The position numbers were made by a program, and so were the translations under genes. This document shows positions 37,507 through 49,500 of a stretch of DNA of 64,000 bases, piece by piece. The DNA is taken from the NCBI RefSeq assembly GCF_964199755.1, contig NC_133896.1, positions 97,526,200-97,590,199 of the forward strand, in the 5' to 3' direction. The stretch is from Larus michahellis. Taxonomy: Eukaryota; Chordata; Aves; Charadriiformes; Laridae. The notes under the pieces were generated by a model. It was not told the origin of the DNA. It worked only from the letters and a program-made list of their open reading frames with translations, and did not search any database. Positions within the stretch are counted from its first letter, which is position 1. The number at the start of each line of letters is the position of its first letter.

Positions 37507-37519
37507 CGGTAACGCCGCC

Positions 37520-37535
37520 ATGGAGGCGGCCCAAG
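37520..37535 (+). CDS. CFAP44: CFAP44 exon 1 (start codon)
   Basis: GCCGCCATGG is a near-ideal Kozak context. The exon encodes MEAAQ and ends with a phase-1 G before GTACGG. Phase 1 fits both candidate next exons (38,994 and 42,439). The ATG is only 14 bases after the X-box, so transcription may start downstream and a start in exon 3 (ATG at 42,417 or 42,423) is a real alternative. Confidence 0.6.
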
Positions 37536-40500
37536 GTACGGGGTGGTGGGAAGGTCGGGTCGGGGCCCGCTCCGGCCCGCACGGGCCCACATCGCCCCTC
37601 CGGGGCGAGGGGGGATGCAGGCGCCCGCGTGTCCCCAGGTCCCACGAGTCTGCCCCCCGGTAGCCACCGCGCTCCTCATGCACCCGCCGCAGCCGGGGCG
37701 CCTCCTCACTGCGTCCAGCTGGGTCCCCTCTATGGCACCCACCGCATGGCTCCTCAGAAGCTCCCTTCCCTGCTCGCCCTGAGGAGCTCCTGGTGTCCCC
37801 TGCCTGCCCCTTTGCTGTCCCCCGCACAACAGACGGTCACTCGTCATGGCCTTTCCCTGGTGTCCAGGTGGAAGGTGGCCTTGGAAGAGTGTCAGGCTAA
37901 GGCATTGCTGGGCCTGCACCTCTGTGCAAGGCCGGTGCCATCAGCTCTGCATGCTGAAGGCTGTGTGGGACCAGTCTTCCTACGCAGAGGCTTTTGGAAA
38001 AAGCCTTTATTCTCATGTAGATGCTTGGCTTCAGAGAAGTGAAACAGGAATGAAAGTTCTGCAGCTGAAATAGACCATCCCGTACTTCATTTGAAATGTG
38101 GTTTTGCTTTACCTTGTGTGAGGCAGTTAGTTTTATTACCTGTTGCATCTGTGGCACTGTCCCCATGTTCATTTTTATGATTTTCTTTTACACTGTAAGT
38201 TAATAAGTAACTGTGGTGATGTCACCTGTTTATGTTTCTGCTTCATAAAAACCTGGTAACCTTTATTCACAAGGCAGACTTTAACAGACTTGAAACTCTT
38301 GCTTGCATGAGGCAGAGATAGGACATCTGGATTGTACAGAGGACTACTTTAGTTGTAAGGTTGGAAATTAGAGTTAAGTTTTATTTCTCCTAATTTTATA
38401 GGAAAATGTTTTGAATGTGTGCAACATAGCAATAGTGAGGTTCTAAGCAGGGCTGTCCTGTCCACTTTTCTCTCTTTGATAGGGGGGGAAAAAAGAGACA
38501 ATGATAAAGGCAATATGTCTAGATCCTGCTGTGTAGCTATATCCTTGCTGTCTCAGTCTCTGACTAGTAAATATTTTATATACTTAACCTTAACTACTGT
38601 GAGAATTGATATCTTCTGTTATTGTCCTTGCTTTCAAGTCTTTTAGCTATTGTAAGAGAGAAAGCAATATTCTCTAGTACAAAAAATTTCTTCTGTGGGA
38701 TTTTGGGTCAATTGCCTAAAACTGACTTTTATTACTAAATTTGTAGTAATGCTGACTGATAATGATACACAGACAGCACTGGATAGGTATGCCTGATTTA
38801 CACTTGGATATTTTTCTTTGGGTATATAAGCACTAATGGACATTACAATTTTTTGAATGAAAGTAATTTTTGCAAAACTCCGCTCCTTCCACATGTTGTG
38901 TTCATCAGCAGCCCAATAAATTGCTCTGATGTAGTCTGAAGGCTAAAAGGAATGCTTAGAGAGTTGTTCAATGGCATGCTGTTTTTCATAAAGAAACAGA
39001 AGACTCAGAAAAAACTGCTGAGGGGACTGTATCTGAAGATGAGTTAAACAAGCAGGACTTGGCAGATGGGAAGAAATCCAACACATCCGAAGCAGAGCTA
39101 GATTTGAAGAAGATGCCTCAGCCTGAAAACAGGCTATAATTCAGTATGTAATTCTTTGTGGCAGACATCCCTCACAATAGCCAAACATTGCAGTCATTAT
39201 TTCAGGCCAGTGTTACCCCCAGGCCAAAAAGAGAGCCGAGTGTAGCCCGTAAGGCTCATAGTACGGTGCTAAGAGGAGTCAGGATTGGAAGCAATAAAGC
39301 AAAATGAAGTCCTGGGATGAACTGGGTTCCTTCACGTGGAATAAAGACAAGTAAAGGAATAACACACAAGACAACCTGTCCTGAAGGACAGAACAAGTGA
39401 CTTTTTTTTTTTTTCAAAACCTACCAGTGGCCCAAGCTTTTCTATAAAAAATTGCACATTTTAGTGTGAACCAAAAAATGAAATCCTGCAGAAGCAGCAC
39501 AGTGTAGAGATGAATTTTTAATCTCTTGTTTATTACTGGTACTAATAGCACTGCAGTTATCTTCTGCAGAAATAGTTCCCTATTTCTACATATCCTGAAT
39601 TAGTGGACAAAACTGATAATCACTCTTCTGTAGATGTAAAAGCTGAGGTGAGGTAGGTGGTGTCTTTTAAGCACAGTCACAGAGTTAATGGTGGGGCAGA
39701 GACAGCTTAAAATAGTAACTATTAGATATGTTCGGTTTCTAAAGTAAAATTGTAGGCCATGCTTTGATCGTTATTTAATTTGATGCATTTTATGCAGTTG
39801 AAATGTCAGTCATGGGGTTTATTAAGGCAAGCACTGCATTTATGAAGCTTACACATTTAAAGGCTTTTTTTTTTTTCTGGAAAGAGGAAAAATGTAGGAT
39901 GTCATCTCAGTGATTTTTTTTGTATGTTACCAAATAAACACCCATTTGATTTAACTATCTTGTATTTTGAATAATTGAGACAATTGTCTGAGATGAGAAA
40001 TCTCTTAATGCCCAAATTTACTAGGAGTTTTTGAGAAGCTCCTATATGTAAGGATTCTGCATGGCAGCAAAATTGCAAATAAACATCTTAGTTTTGGAAT
40101 AACCGAAAGAATATACCCAAATGAACACATTTCTCCATTCTGAGGTGAGCTATGGCTTTTGAAAACATAGCTAAGAGAAAGGCAATCTGAAAGAAAACGG
40201 AGCTTAGCTGAAATTCACAGCTTATAGCACTGGCCACTGAAACAAATAAAATCTGAATTCACTCCTGAGTGAGTTCTTAGAAAGTGAAATGGTGGAACTG
40301 ATGTGGATCTGGTACAGCGCTTCAGGCCAGTATCTTGAATTACTAGGACGAGAGGGGAAAAATAATAATACTGTCCTGATCAGGCATAATGTATAATTAG
40401 GGTTGGCAAAGATATCTGGTTGCCAACTTGTTTTTTTTTCCCACTTCACACCAGTTCTACCTGGCACTATCTCAGTTTTCAGTATCAAAAGCCTTAATTC

Positions 40501-43500
40501 TAGCTTATTTAGGAAAACTGCCTCAAAAAATACAGGAAAAGAAAATCAGCATTCAGAGAGAAGTATACCTTTGTCACAGTGAACCTACACAAAAGTTTTC
40601 TGGATCAGTCAACCCACTAAACTCAGAGTCTGCAACCAAAGTAGATGTGTGTCCCCCTTGAGCCTCCTCAGAGTCTTTAAATTCAAAATTTGTTTTGGCA
40701 CAGTGCTTGAACACCATCACCAGTAATATGCACCGTGAACATCACAGTAACTTTCTTTAACTAGAACCCAAATATCAATGCAGGAGGAAATGTTCATACC
40801 CTCTTTCAGCCTAAAGCATTTTCCAGATAGGAATTAATTTATAATGAAAACCATGATAGTCTTAATTTTTAGAAGATAAATGATTGCTAATTAGTTACAA
40901 TAATTTGAAATTTTATAGCACTTTTCTCTATGGATATCAAAACACTCTGCTAAGATGGGTAAGTATTATTATCTCATTTTTCACAAGAGATAACTGAGAC
41001 AGCCAGAGGTGAAATGGCTGATACAAATTGTACACGTCATTTGTGGGTTTGGAATTAGAATTCAGGTCTCTGAACACTCTACTATATATTTATGCAACTA
41101 GTCTGTAACTATTTCTTCAACTTCAGTGATATCAGTTCTGTTACACCATTAAAACCTCATGAATTTCATTTAAATATATTGAGATATATTGCAATTGTTG
41201 TCTTTTGATTTGTTTTCTGAATGTAAAACTTCCTGCATGTCTGTTTTCAAGGTTTTCTAAGCAGTCCTGAGGGGTAAAAACTAATTTTAATTCTTAAATG
41301 AAATTATGCAGGAAAGTCAGATTCTGGCAGAGACTCAGAACCTTTGGATGAAGATTGAGTAGGGCAGGTTGACTATATAATGACGAGAATGACATGTCTA
41401 TAATATTTCTTTGCCCTCACTGTCCTTCTTGTGGGTGTCATTATCTTTGGACACTTTGCCTTTCCTGAAATACCTGAAAAGTCTGAAATGCCTTAAAAGA
41501 TCTTCTCCCAAATGGATTCTGACTCAAAGCCAGAAAGAAGAAATGTGTTTTTAGGAACTTTTTCTTGGTATCAAAGTCAGGCTAACACATAAAGCGAGAT
41601 TTGTTTGCATCCTGCCTATATTTGTTATTTTGAATATTTAAGTTCCTTTACATTCAACTTGTGAACTTTCTGATTTCTGATGGTATTTTATAGCTCTAGT
41701 ATTCGTACAAAATTGCTGCAATGTTCATTTTAAAGTGTTTTATTTAGAAATGGACACCGTGTTTGAAATCAAAAGGCAGAACAAATTTAGAATATGAGCA
41801 ATGTTTGTGCGTTTTGCTTCTTTCAGAGATGTTTACATAAATGATCAATGTGTTTGTTTTTTATACGAAAAAATTGGATCCTTCCCACCCCAGAGGACAA
41901 TGGTAACTAGTGAAATTGTAGCACTCTGAAAATTATAATCTGAAAGCTGAAAAATTGTTGGGGGGTGTTAGTTAAGCTGCTTAAAGCTTTGGTTTTTTTT
42001 AAAAAATGTGTAATGTTATTAATTCATTTTCCATGAATATAGAATGTTTGAAAGAAAGTCCTTTTTTTGTTAAATATTCATCTCTCCTGCTTTTCCATTC
42101 AAGGTATTAGATGATCTCAGAATGTTTATCTTCTGATATTTTTGGGAGGTCCACCAGAAAGGTGAAGAAATAGCCTTGTGGTCTCAAAACCAACTTTCTC
42201 CCCAGTATATTAAAGAGAAGCCCAAATCATGTAAATCTGTCTTCAGCTTCCACTGTTATGCAATATGTGGTCTGTCTATAGCAGTGTACACAGAGCCTGG
42301 AGTCCTAAAACCTGAACCAATGAATTCACCCTTCAAATTAGGACATATCTTTGGGTTATTCTTATAACACATGACACGAATATTATCTTTGGTAATCTCA
42401 AAGCATTTGAGAGGAAATGAAAATGATCCAAATGGCAGATGAAGGCCAAAATACTAGAAGTTCCTCTTCACCACCACCAGGTAAAGAGGACATGCCATCT
42501 TCTCCAAAGGAACAGGAAGGAGCTGATGAGAACCCATCAGAAGGTGCACAGGCAGATCATGGTGGTGTCCGTGAGTATTTCCTGCTATTATATAGTGATT
42601 TCAATACTGAATCTACATTAGCTTCTGGCTTCTCCCACCACTCACCTCTTTCTTACTAGCATGCGTTCATCTTCAGTTGCTGCTCTTGGTGTTGCCAAAT
42701 TTCATTTTGACTCTGGTCAAAGATGACCCTTTCCAGTGAAGTTCTGGGCTCTCCACTGTGTCTGCAGTTCCCGCTGTCCCTCAGCCCACAAAGACTCTCC
42801 CCTGAAAATTTTTGCTGCTTAGATCTATCTCTGTGCTTAGTACTGCAATCAGTTCATTAACTCCACCATTGTCTTTCAGTCAGAGACCTGTATTTCTCTT
42901 TCTAACACCGTTTTCATCTTGAAATGCCTGTCCAGTGTCTATTTCAGGTGTTCTGCATGTCATCTAATACACTAGATCTAGGCAGCATGGACAACAAAAT
43001 CCACTAGTGGGTCTCCTGTGGAACTTTGGAAGGATTTTTGATGCTTATATTGCTGCATTACTTTCAGCATTTGTTTGATCTTCCTATCATGACTTTTTCC
43101 TGTTATAGGATGTGTTTCTTTCCTTCCCCTAAGTTTTAAACTATGTAGCAAACTTCTCCCTACACTTAATGCTAAACAGCAGCAAGTCCATTGTTATGCA
43201 GAAGGGATTTTTTTTTGCTACTGCAGAACTATGTATTTATTTAACATGACATGTATGAGCAAATTAGTCAAAGGAATTCATACCTAAGAGAGTAATTCCA
43301 ATTGTCCTTTGCAGAAGAAAGAAAAACTAGTCTTCCAGAGGAATCACCAGCTGCAGAGGAGCAGGAGGAAGAAGTGGAACAAGTGGAATCAGATGCTGAA
43401 AGCGTTGGTGAGTGCTGCTTTCTATTGAAGAGATGTTGGTACGAACTTAAAAATCCCACTACTTTCTAGTTTTCATTTTTTCACTGAACAGCATCTCAGA

Positions 43501-46500
43501 CCAGTGCCATCACGTTACAGTTATTGAGTTTCTCTGCCCCCTTTCAGTTGGCTTACCTTTCCCATGGCTGGTCTCTGACCCCTTTGGCTGTTTTTCATAG
43601 AACACCTAGGAGAGAAAAATATCAAGACAGGGTGAGAGCTTACAACATAGGTAATGGGTGTTTGATCTGAGATATCAAACTGAAAAGTACTTTTATCAAG
43701 TGCTTATGACTAGTTGAAAGTCAAGTTGACAGTATTCTGCGCTGCAGTCCAGCAAAGAACTACCCTGGGTCGCACATTACCAGTATGCCTTTTTGAGGAC
43801 AATGGTGTCTTATGGTGATCTGTTGTATGTAGTTTTACTAATTGTTTTGTATAGTGATGTGCATTTAATAGCTACTGAAGAGACACTTTAAACTTTATTT
43901 GCTTTCTAAAGCTGAGACCTAAACACTAAGCAAAGCCAAACTACTTCGGTAGGTCTTGAGTTTTAAAATATATTTTTATAAAGCACTCTTGAAATTTTTA
44001 TTTTTAAATTCTTCATGTTTGAATACTCACAGTAAAGTTTTTAAAAGCCTGAGGGAGTGCTTGTTACAGGCTGTTTCAGGACAAGTTGTTACTAAGGCGT
44101 GGTACACCTGTTTTGAGCTATGGAGTGCCTATTATTCTGTTGAAGGAGGCAAGGAATGTGTGAATCCTTCCCTTTTGCAGTTAGGTGCAAGTATCAGCAA
44201 GGACCCTAAAATTTATGGTGAATATAAATTTCCTTTATGCTCCCACTTCTGAGGTGCAGAAGGCCATTTGGAAGAGCAAGATAACAGTGAAATACTCTCA
44301 GAGACAAAAAAAAAGCCTGAGAAGGTAGAAGAGAAAATCTCGGAAACTTTCTTCTATAATTATGAAGATATATATTCACGACCATTTGTCACTGAAAACT
44401 CTGGGATACCAATTAACCTTCTTACTCTTAAGTATCCTTTCTGTTGAGGCTGTGCAAAATTAAAGCTAAGGATATTTAATATATGGTTTTAAAATTGTAC
44501 TTGCTAATTTGGAGTAGATTATGTGGCATTAGTGGGATACATTTGATTGAGACACAGATAAGAATCCTGACCAGTTATGGTTCTGGGTGAATTTAATCTT
44601 AAACGTTGTCTTGACCTCATAAACATTTCTTATTTGACATAATTCTTACAGTTATAAGTGCTCTTGTAGAACTAGATCAGGGCCAATTTAATGTGACCAG
44701 GCAGAAGACTAACCTAAGAATATCCCCTGCAAAGCTCTCCCTTTCTGTGTAGCCACATTGGTGTTCCCCAAGAAGCTGAGGGGAGGGCAGGAGAAGACCA
44801 GCTGTGTAACTCATACTTCCTCACAGAACTGCTAAGGGAGAAGTGTGGAAGAAACCAGGTAGATTTGTAGCCTGGTGCTCAGAAGATCTAAACTGGGAGA
44901 ATGAAGCGATGCCCATCAATTAAGAGCTCCAGTAAGTCCGTTGCTATGTATGGTCAAGTAGGATATGACACATGACTTTCACAAGTGCTGGTGGTTTTCT
45001 CTGCAGATACAGTCAAGTTGCTATTGAAGACTGGATTTTCCCTTTTCTACGTCTGCCTGTAAACATTTAAGAGATGATCTTGAGCACTTCCTTGGTTTGG
45101 TCTCATTTCTGTAGAACAGTTCCTAGTAATCTGAGGCACATCTCTTACACTTTGTTTGAAAAGAGAACACTGATAGAATATTAATTCCTTGCAGTCGCAA
45201 AGGATCAAGCAGAGGCAAGAGGTGTAACCCTGTAGTGGAGATGAAAGGACGGACTATGAATTTTAGAAGGTCTTCACTTGCGCCTTCCCCTCAGTTATAG
45301 AGACTTGGTATATTTTACCTTCACTGTATACTGAATAAAACTATCTCCTACCATCATTCATGGTAGGAGTCATTAGTCACCAGATTCAGTATTCCCATTT
45401 CAGTTTTTGTTTAAGTGTTTCTATCCACTTAGTAAACTTTTCTAGAAAGCCAGCGTAAAATCTTTTCCTTATTGAACTGTTCTCAGGCATTCTTTTGGAT
45501 ATGACTCCACCAGAAGTGTAAACCTGCTGCCGATGAATAGCAAAACACTGATGTATATAGCAGGCAACCAAGTGGTGCTCCTGGACCTGAAAACTAAATC
45601 TCAAAGTTATCTCCGGAGCAGCAGTGGTGGTGGAATTGGGTTTCTCACGGTATGGTTTTTGTTTCCTGTTTTAGGCTGTTAGTCACTTTCTAGAAGCGAA
45701 ATGTTCACTTAGTTGCCTGATGGAAGATTTCTACAGCTGCACCTGCATATACATAAGAAAGTATGACATTGATTAAGGGGATGTGTGGACTATGCAGCAT
45801 GGGCTGCTCAGCCCATCAACGTAATTGGCAGAGGACAAATACCTGCATACCTAAGTCCCAGGCTCAGATACCTTAAAGAACTGATAGTTGCCAGCTGGTA
45901 TTAATTTTTAGAACTATCGCAGTCTTATTTCAGTTTATATCAACTTTTTTTTTTTTTGACCACTCATCTCTCCTAGTCGCAGCTGATATTAATATAGTGT
46001 TTTGCCTGCAGTTAAAATTTAGAAAATCAAGTTCCTAGATAAATGAAGAGAAAAAGTATCTGGTTTCACTCTAGTAACTCTCAAATGCTTCCGCTGGATT
46101 TGAAGAACCTTACCCCGTGAAGGGATCTGCCCTCTCTCAGTTGTATTCCACATGAGCAAGGCTTTCAGAATGCCAGCCTCAGATTGTTCTGCTCCATTGT
46201 AAGCAGCCTTTTCTGGGGAATCGTGGTACATCTTTATGTCTTCAGAACCATGTCATTCAGGATGGGTTTTCTGCAGCTGTCTGCTGAAGTAGATGGCTGC
46301 TAACACAAATCCTGCTCGTGGAAAGACCAGCTATTGACTTGAGTGAGGTAGGAATAGTAAAAGAATGCATAATAAAGCAAATGATTTCATAGTTTGTCAT
46401 GGTTCTGCATTACATGTGCACTATACCATTTTTTGTGCGTAATGGTTTTATCATTTTGTGTGCATAGTCACTTCATTCTGATATTGAGCAATAGATTGGC

Positions 46501-49500
46501 AGTTGTTCAGAATAAATGCACAGAAAAACGCAACCTAGTATTTATGGCAATGTCTTTTGACTAATGAGTGAGTAAATACAATAACTCAATAACTAGCAGA
46601 ATAGAGACAACGGTGTCATTACAGTATGCAACGGGACTTCTGCTTTTTCAAGGCACACCCTACTAAGCAGTACTTTGCAGTAGGAGAAAAAGGAAAGAAG
46701 CCAAACCTCATCATCTATGATTATCCTTCACTGAGGCCCTACAGAATACTACGAGGTAGTGTAAAAGTTCTATTTTCATTTTACACAAATGGGCCAGTGT
46801 TTACAGATCCCAGCAGATGGAGTAGTGGATCACTTTAGAAGTTTAGAAGGAAATGTAACCTTTTGGTCCTTCAAAGCAAAATAGAAAACACCGATTTCAA
46901 GCTTTTTCATTATTGTGTGGGAGGAAACTTTTATTTAGTAGAAATAGTCAACTGAGAGCTATTACCTAGTGAAACAAATAATTGCAGTGAAAGTTGAGCT
47001 TCTTCTAAGTAGATTAGTTTCTTCCTCTTTTCTCTGTGTGTGTATGTGTGTATTGGGGCTTGTGTGTTTCTTCAGGTGGAACAGAGGAAGCCTACGTTTT
47101 TGGTGATTTCAATGGTGCTGGCACTTTACTGGCCAGTATTGGGAGCAGCCCTGACTACATGCTGACTATCTGGGATTGGAAACAAGAAAAGATTGTGTTG
47201 AGGTCAAAAGCTTTTTCACAGGATGTCTACAGGGTCACATTTTGTGCTGATAATGAAGAGCAACTGACTACATCTGGAGCGGGACACATCAGGTAGGTTT
47301 ACAGATTAGGATTATCCAAAATCATAATAGGTAGAAGATGACTAACAGGAATGTATCATTAACAAACATGGACCAATGAGAAATGCTATTTTATCCAGCC
47401 ATTACAATTACAAAAATGAGAAAGTTCAAGTCAGCCACCCAAGTCTTTTAATGCTTTTGCTGTGCAAAAAGGATGATACTTGATGTTGAATGTCAGTGCC
47501 ACTGGCTCCATTCTTGTAATTTCAACAAGCACCAGGGAGAATTAATAAAAAATATTAATATATATATGTCTTCTAACTGGTAACACAGCACATATGCCTC
47601 TTGTGCCTTCTGGGCTTTCTACCTCTGATTTCTTGAACTCAGCTGCTGTTTGGGCAGCCATTAAAACTGGTTGCCAAGTCGTGGATCAGAAATCCTCTGA
47701 TACCACCAAAAGCCTGCAAGGAAGCTTTACAAAAGATATATGTACACTCCCTTCTCTGGTGAGTTCATGGTTTCTTTTGTAATAAAAAATAAACCACAAC
47801 TTTAAGCTCTTTGTATCAGCTTTGTGTTCTGTACTTATCCAGTATTCAATGTTAATACAGCAGAGACTTAAGATATGACTTGGATGCTTTTGTAATAGAA
47901 ATTACACCTTTAAAATTATAACACTTATAAAGATTTTTTTAATTTTAAGGGAGATGTCAGATCAAAATCTGAGATTTACTCTATAGTTTGGTTGCAGGGT
48001 TGGTCTGAAATACGAAATGCTTATTAGACCTAGAATGAATGTGGTTTAGAATACATTATTTATGGAAATCAGACAAAACAAAATCCCTTATAAACTTTCT
48101 TTTGAGCTAAAATGCTGTGAATAAACTCTGGCATAGTTTTTGTAACATGATAAACATGACTTTTCACCCAAATGTGGTCTCTAATTCAATTTTCAACACC
48201 TGTCTTAAATGTAACGTCTCCTGTACACACAGTGAGGGATCTCTAATTGCAGTAGATGTTAATTTTTCTGTAATGCAGTCATTTAAAGCTATGTTTCATA
48301 CTGCTAAAAAAATAATGATCAAATTGAAATAGATGTGAAGATCTAGGATAAAATCTTTGTCTCACTGAGATTTTATAGTCAAGCTCAAGTCTGTCAGGGC
48401 ACTTGGATGAATTCGGTGACGACTTTAGTCCCTTGTATTTACAAAGTTAAGCATCATACACTGAAGACAAGAAGAGTAAAATAGGTATCCCTAAGTATGT
48501 GTATTGGTTGTAGCTGGAAGGCTGTAGCTATGCATTTTACACTTATTAATTTTAAATAGTAGTTTAATCTTCATTCTGCCTATTCCAAATACTTTTCCTA
48601 GCTTTTTCATAGGGGAAGCATAGGGAAATGTGTTTGTGTAGTTACAAAGCTTTATCTCATTTTAAAAAGAAAAACACAAAGGCTCCTGTGAAAAAGAATA
48701 ATAAATGAACAGCCCTTATCTCAGAGGCATCCCTGATAAGAGTATTACAATGTTGGAGCGGGTCTGAAGAACGTGTTTAGGAAATCTTGTATCAGAGAGC
48801 GTTTTTTTTTTTATATATACTCAGGTTCTGGAAGATGGCTCTCACATTCACTGGTCTCAAGTTACAAGGAGCTTTGGGCAGGTTTGGAAAAACAGCAGTG
48901 ACCGACATTATAGGTTATGTGGAGCTGCCTGATGGGAAGGTAAGTAAGAAAAAGTTTAATTGATTTTATGTTCTCTCTCAGGTTTTGATATAAAGTCTAC
49001 TGAGTAAGTTGGAGAGTTACTATTTGCTTCAAAGTGATTTGAATTAGACCCTCAATGCACTGCTCTGATAAGTTAATATTGACTTTAATTTGCCAAAAAC
49101 CGGGCTTGCTTTGTAGTAATTGAAAAGTACATTTAGTATTGTAATTCCCAGACAAAAGATCTCTGTTGGCTTAGAGCTGAGGCTTCTCTTATGGGGTAGT
49201 GAAACCTTAGTGTAAAGAAATACAAAGGCTGTCAGCCCTAATCTTTAACCATTTCAGTCACATTGTAAAAAACTGAATCTTCTCACCCTTTACACCTTCT
49301 CTTGCAAATAACTGTACATTGCTATTGATTTAATGCTTTCATGGAAGGAAGCCACAAATGTTAACCAGTATTTCTGCATAGTTAAGTGCAGGTGCTTATG
49401 TGCTTATCTCATTTTCATTGAAGGTTGTCTCAGGGACTGAGTGGGGCAACTTGCTGCTTTGGGAAGGTGGCCTCATTAAAGTAGAGCTCTGTCGAACTGG

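Larger units (their letters stand above)
37330..37790. promoter_or_regulatory. CFAP44: CpG island at the CFAP44 promoter
   Basis: GC-rich with many CG dinucleotides, covering the CFAP44 promoter motifs and first exon. Long frames here on both strands are shadows of composition. Confidence 0.7.

Noticed and set aside
37082-37645. 187-codon minus-strand open frame
   Set aside because: Its C-terminal half is CR1 reverse-transcriptase remnant and the rest is GC-rich promoter sequence.
37353-38042. 229-codon plus-strand open frame over the CFAP44 promoter
   Set aside because: It is out of frame with CFAP44 exon 1, crosses its splice donor and has no family likeness.
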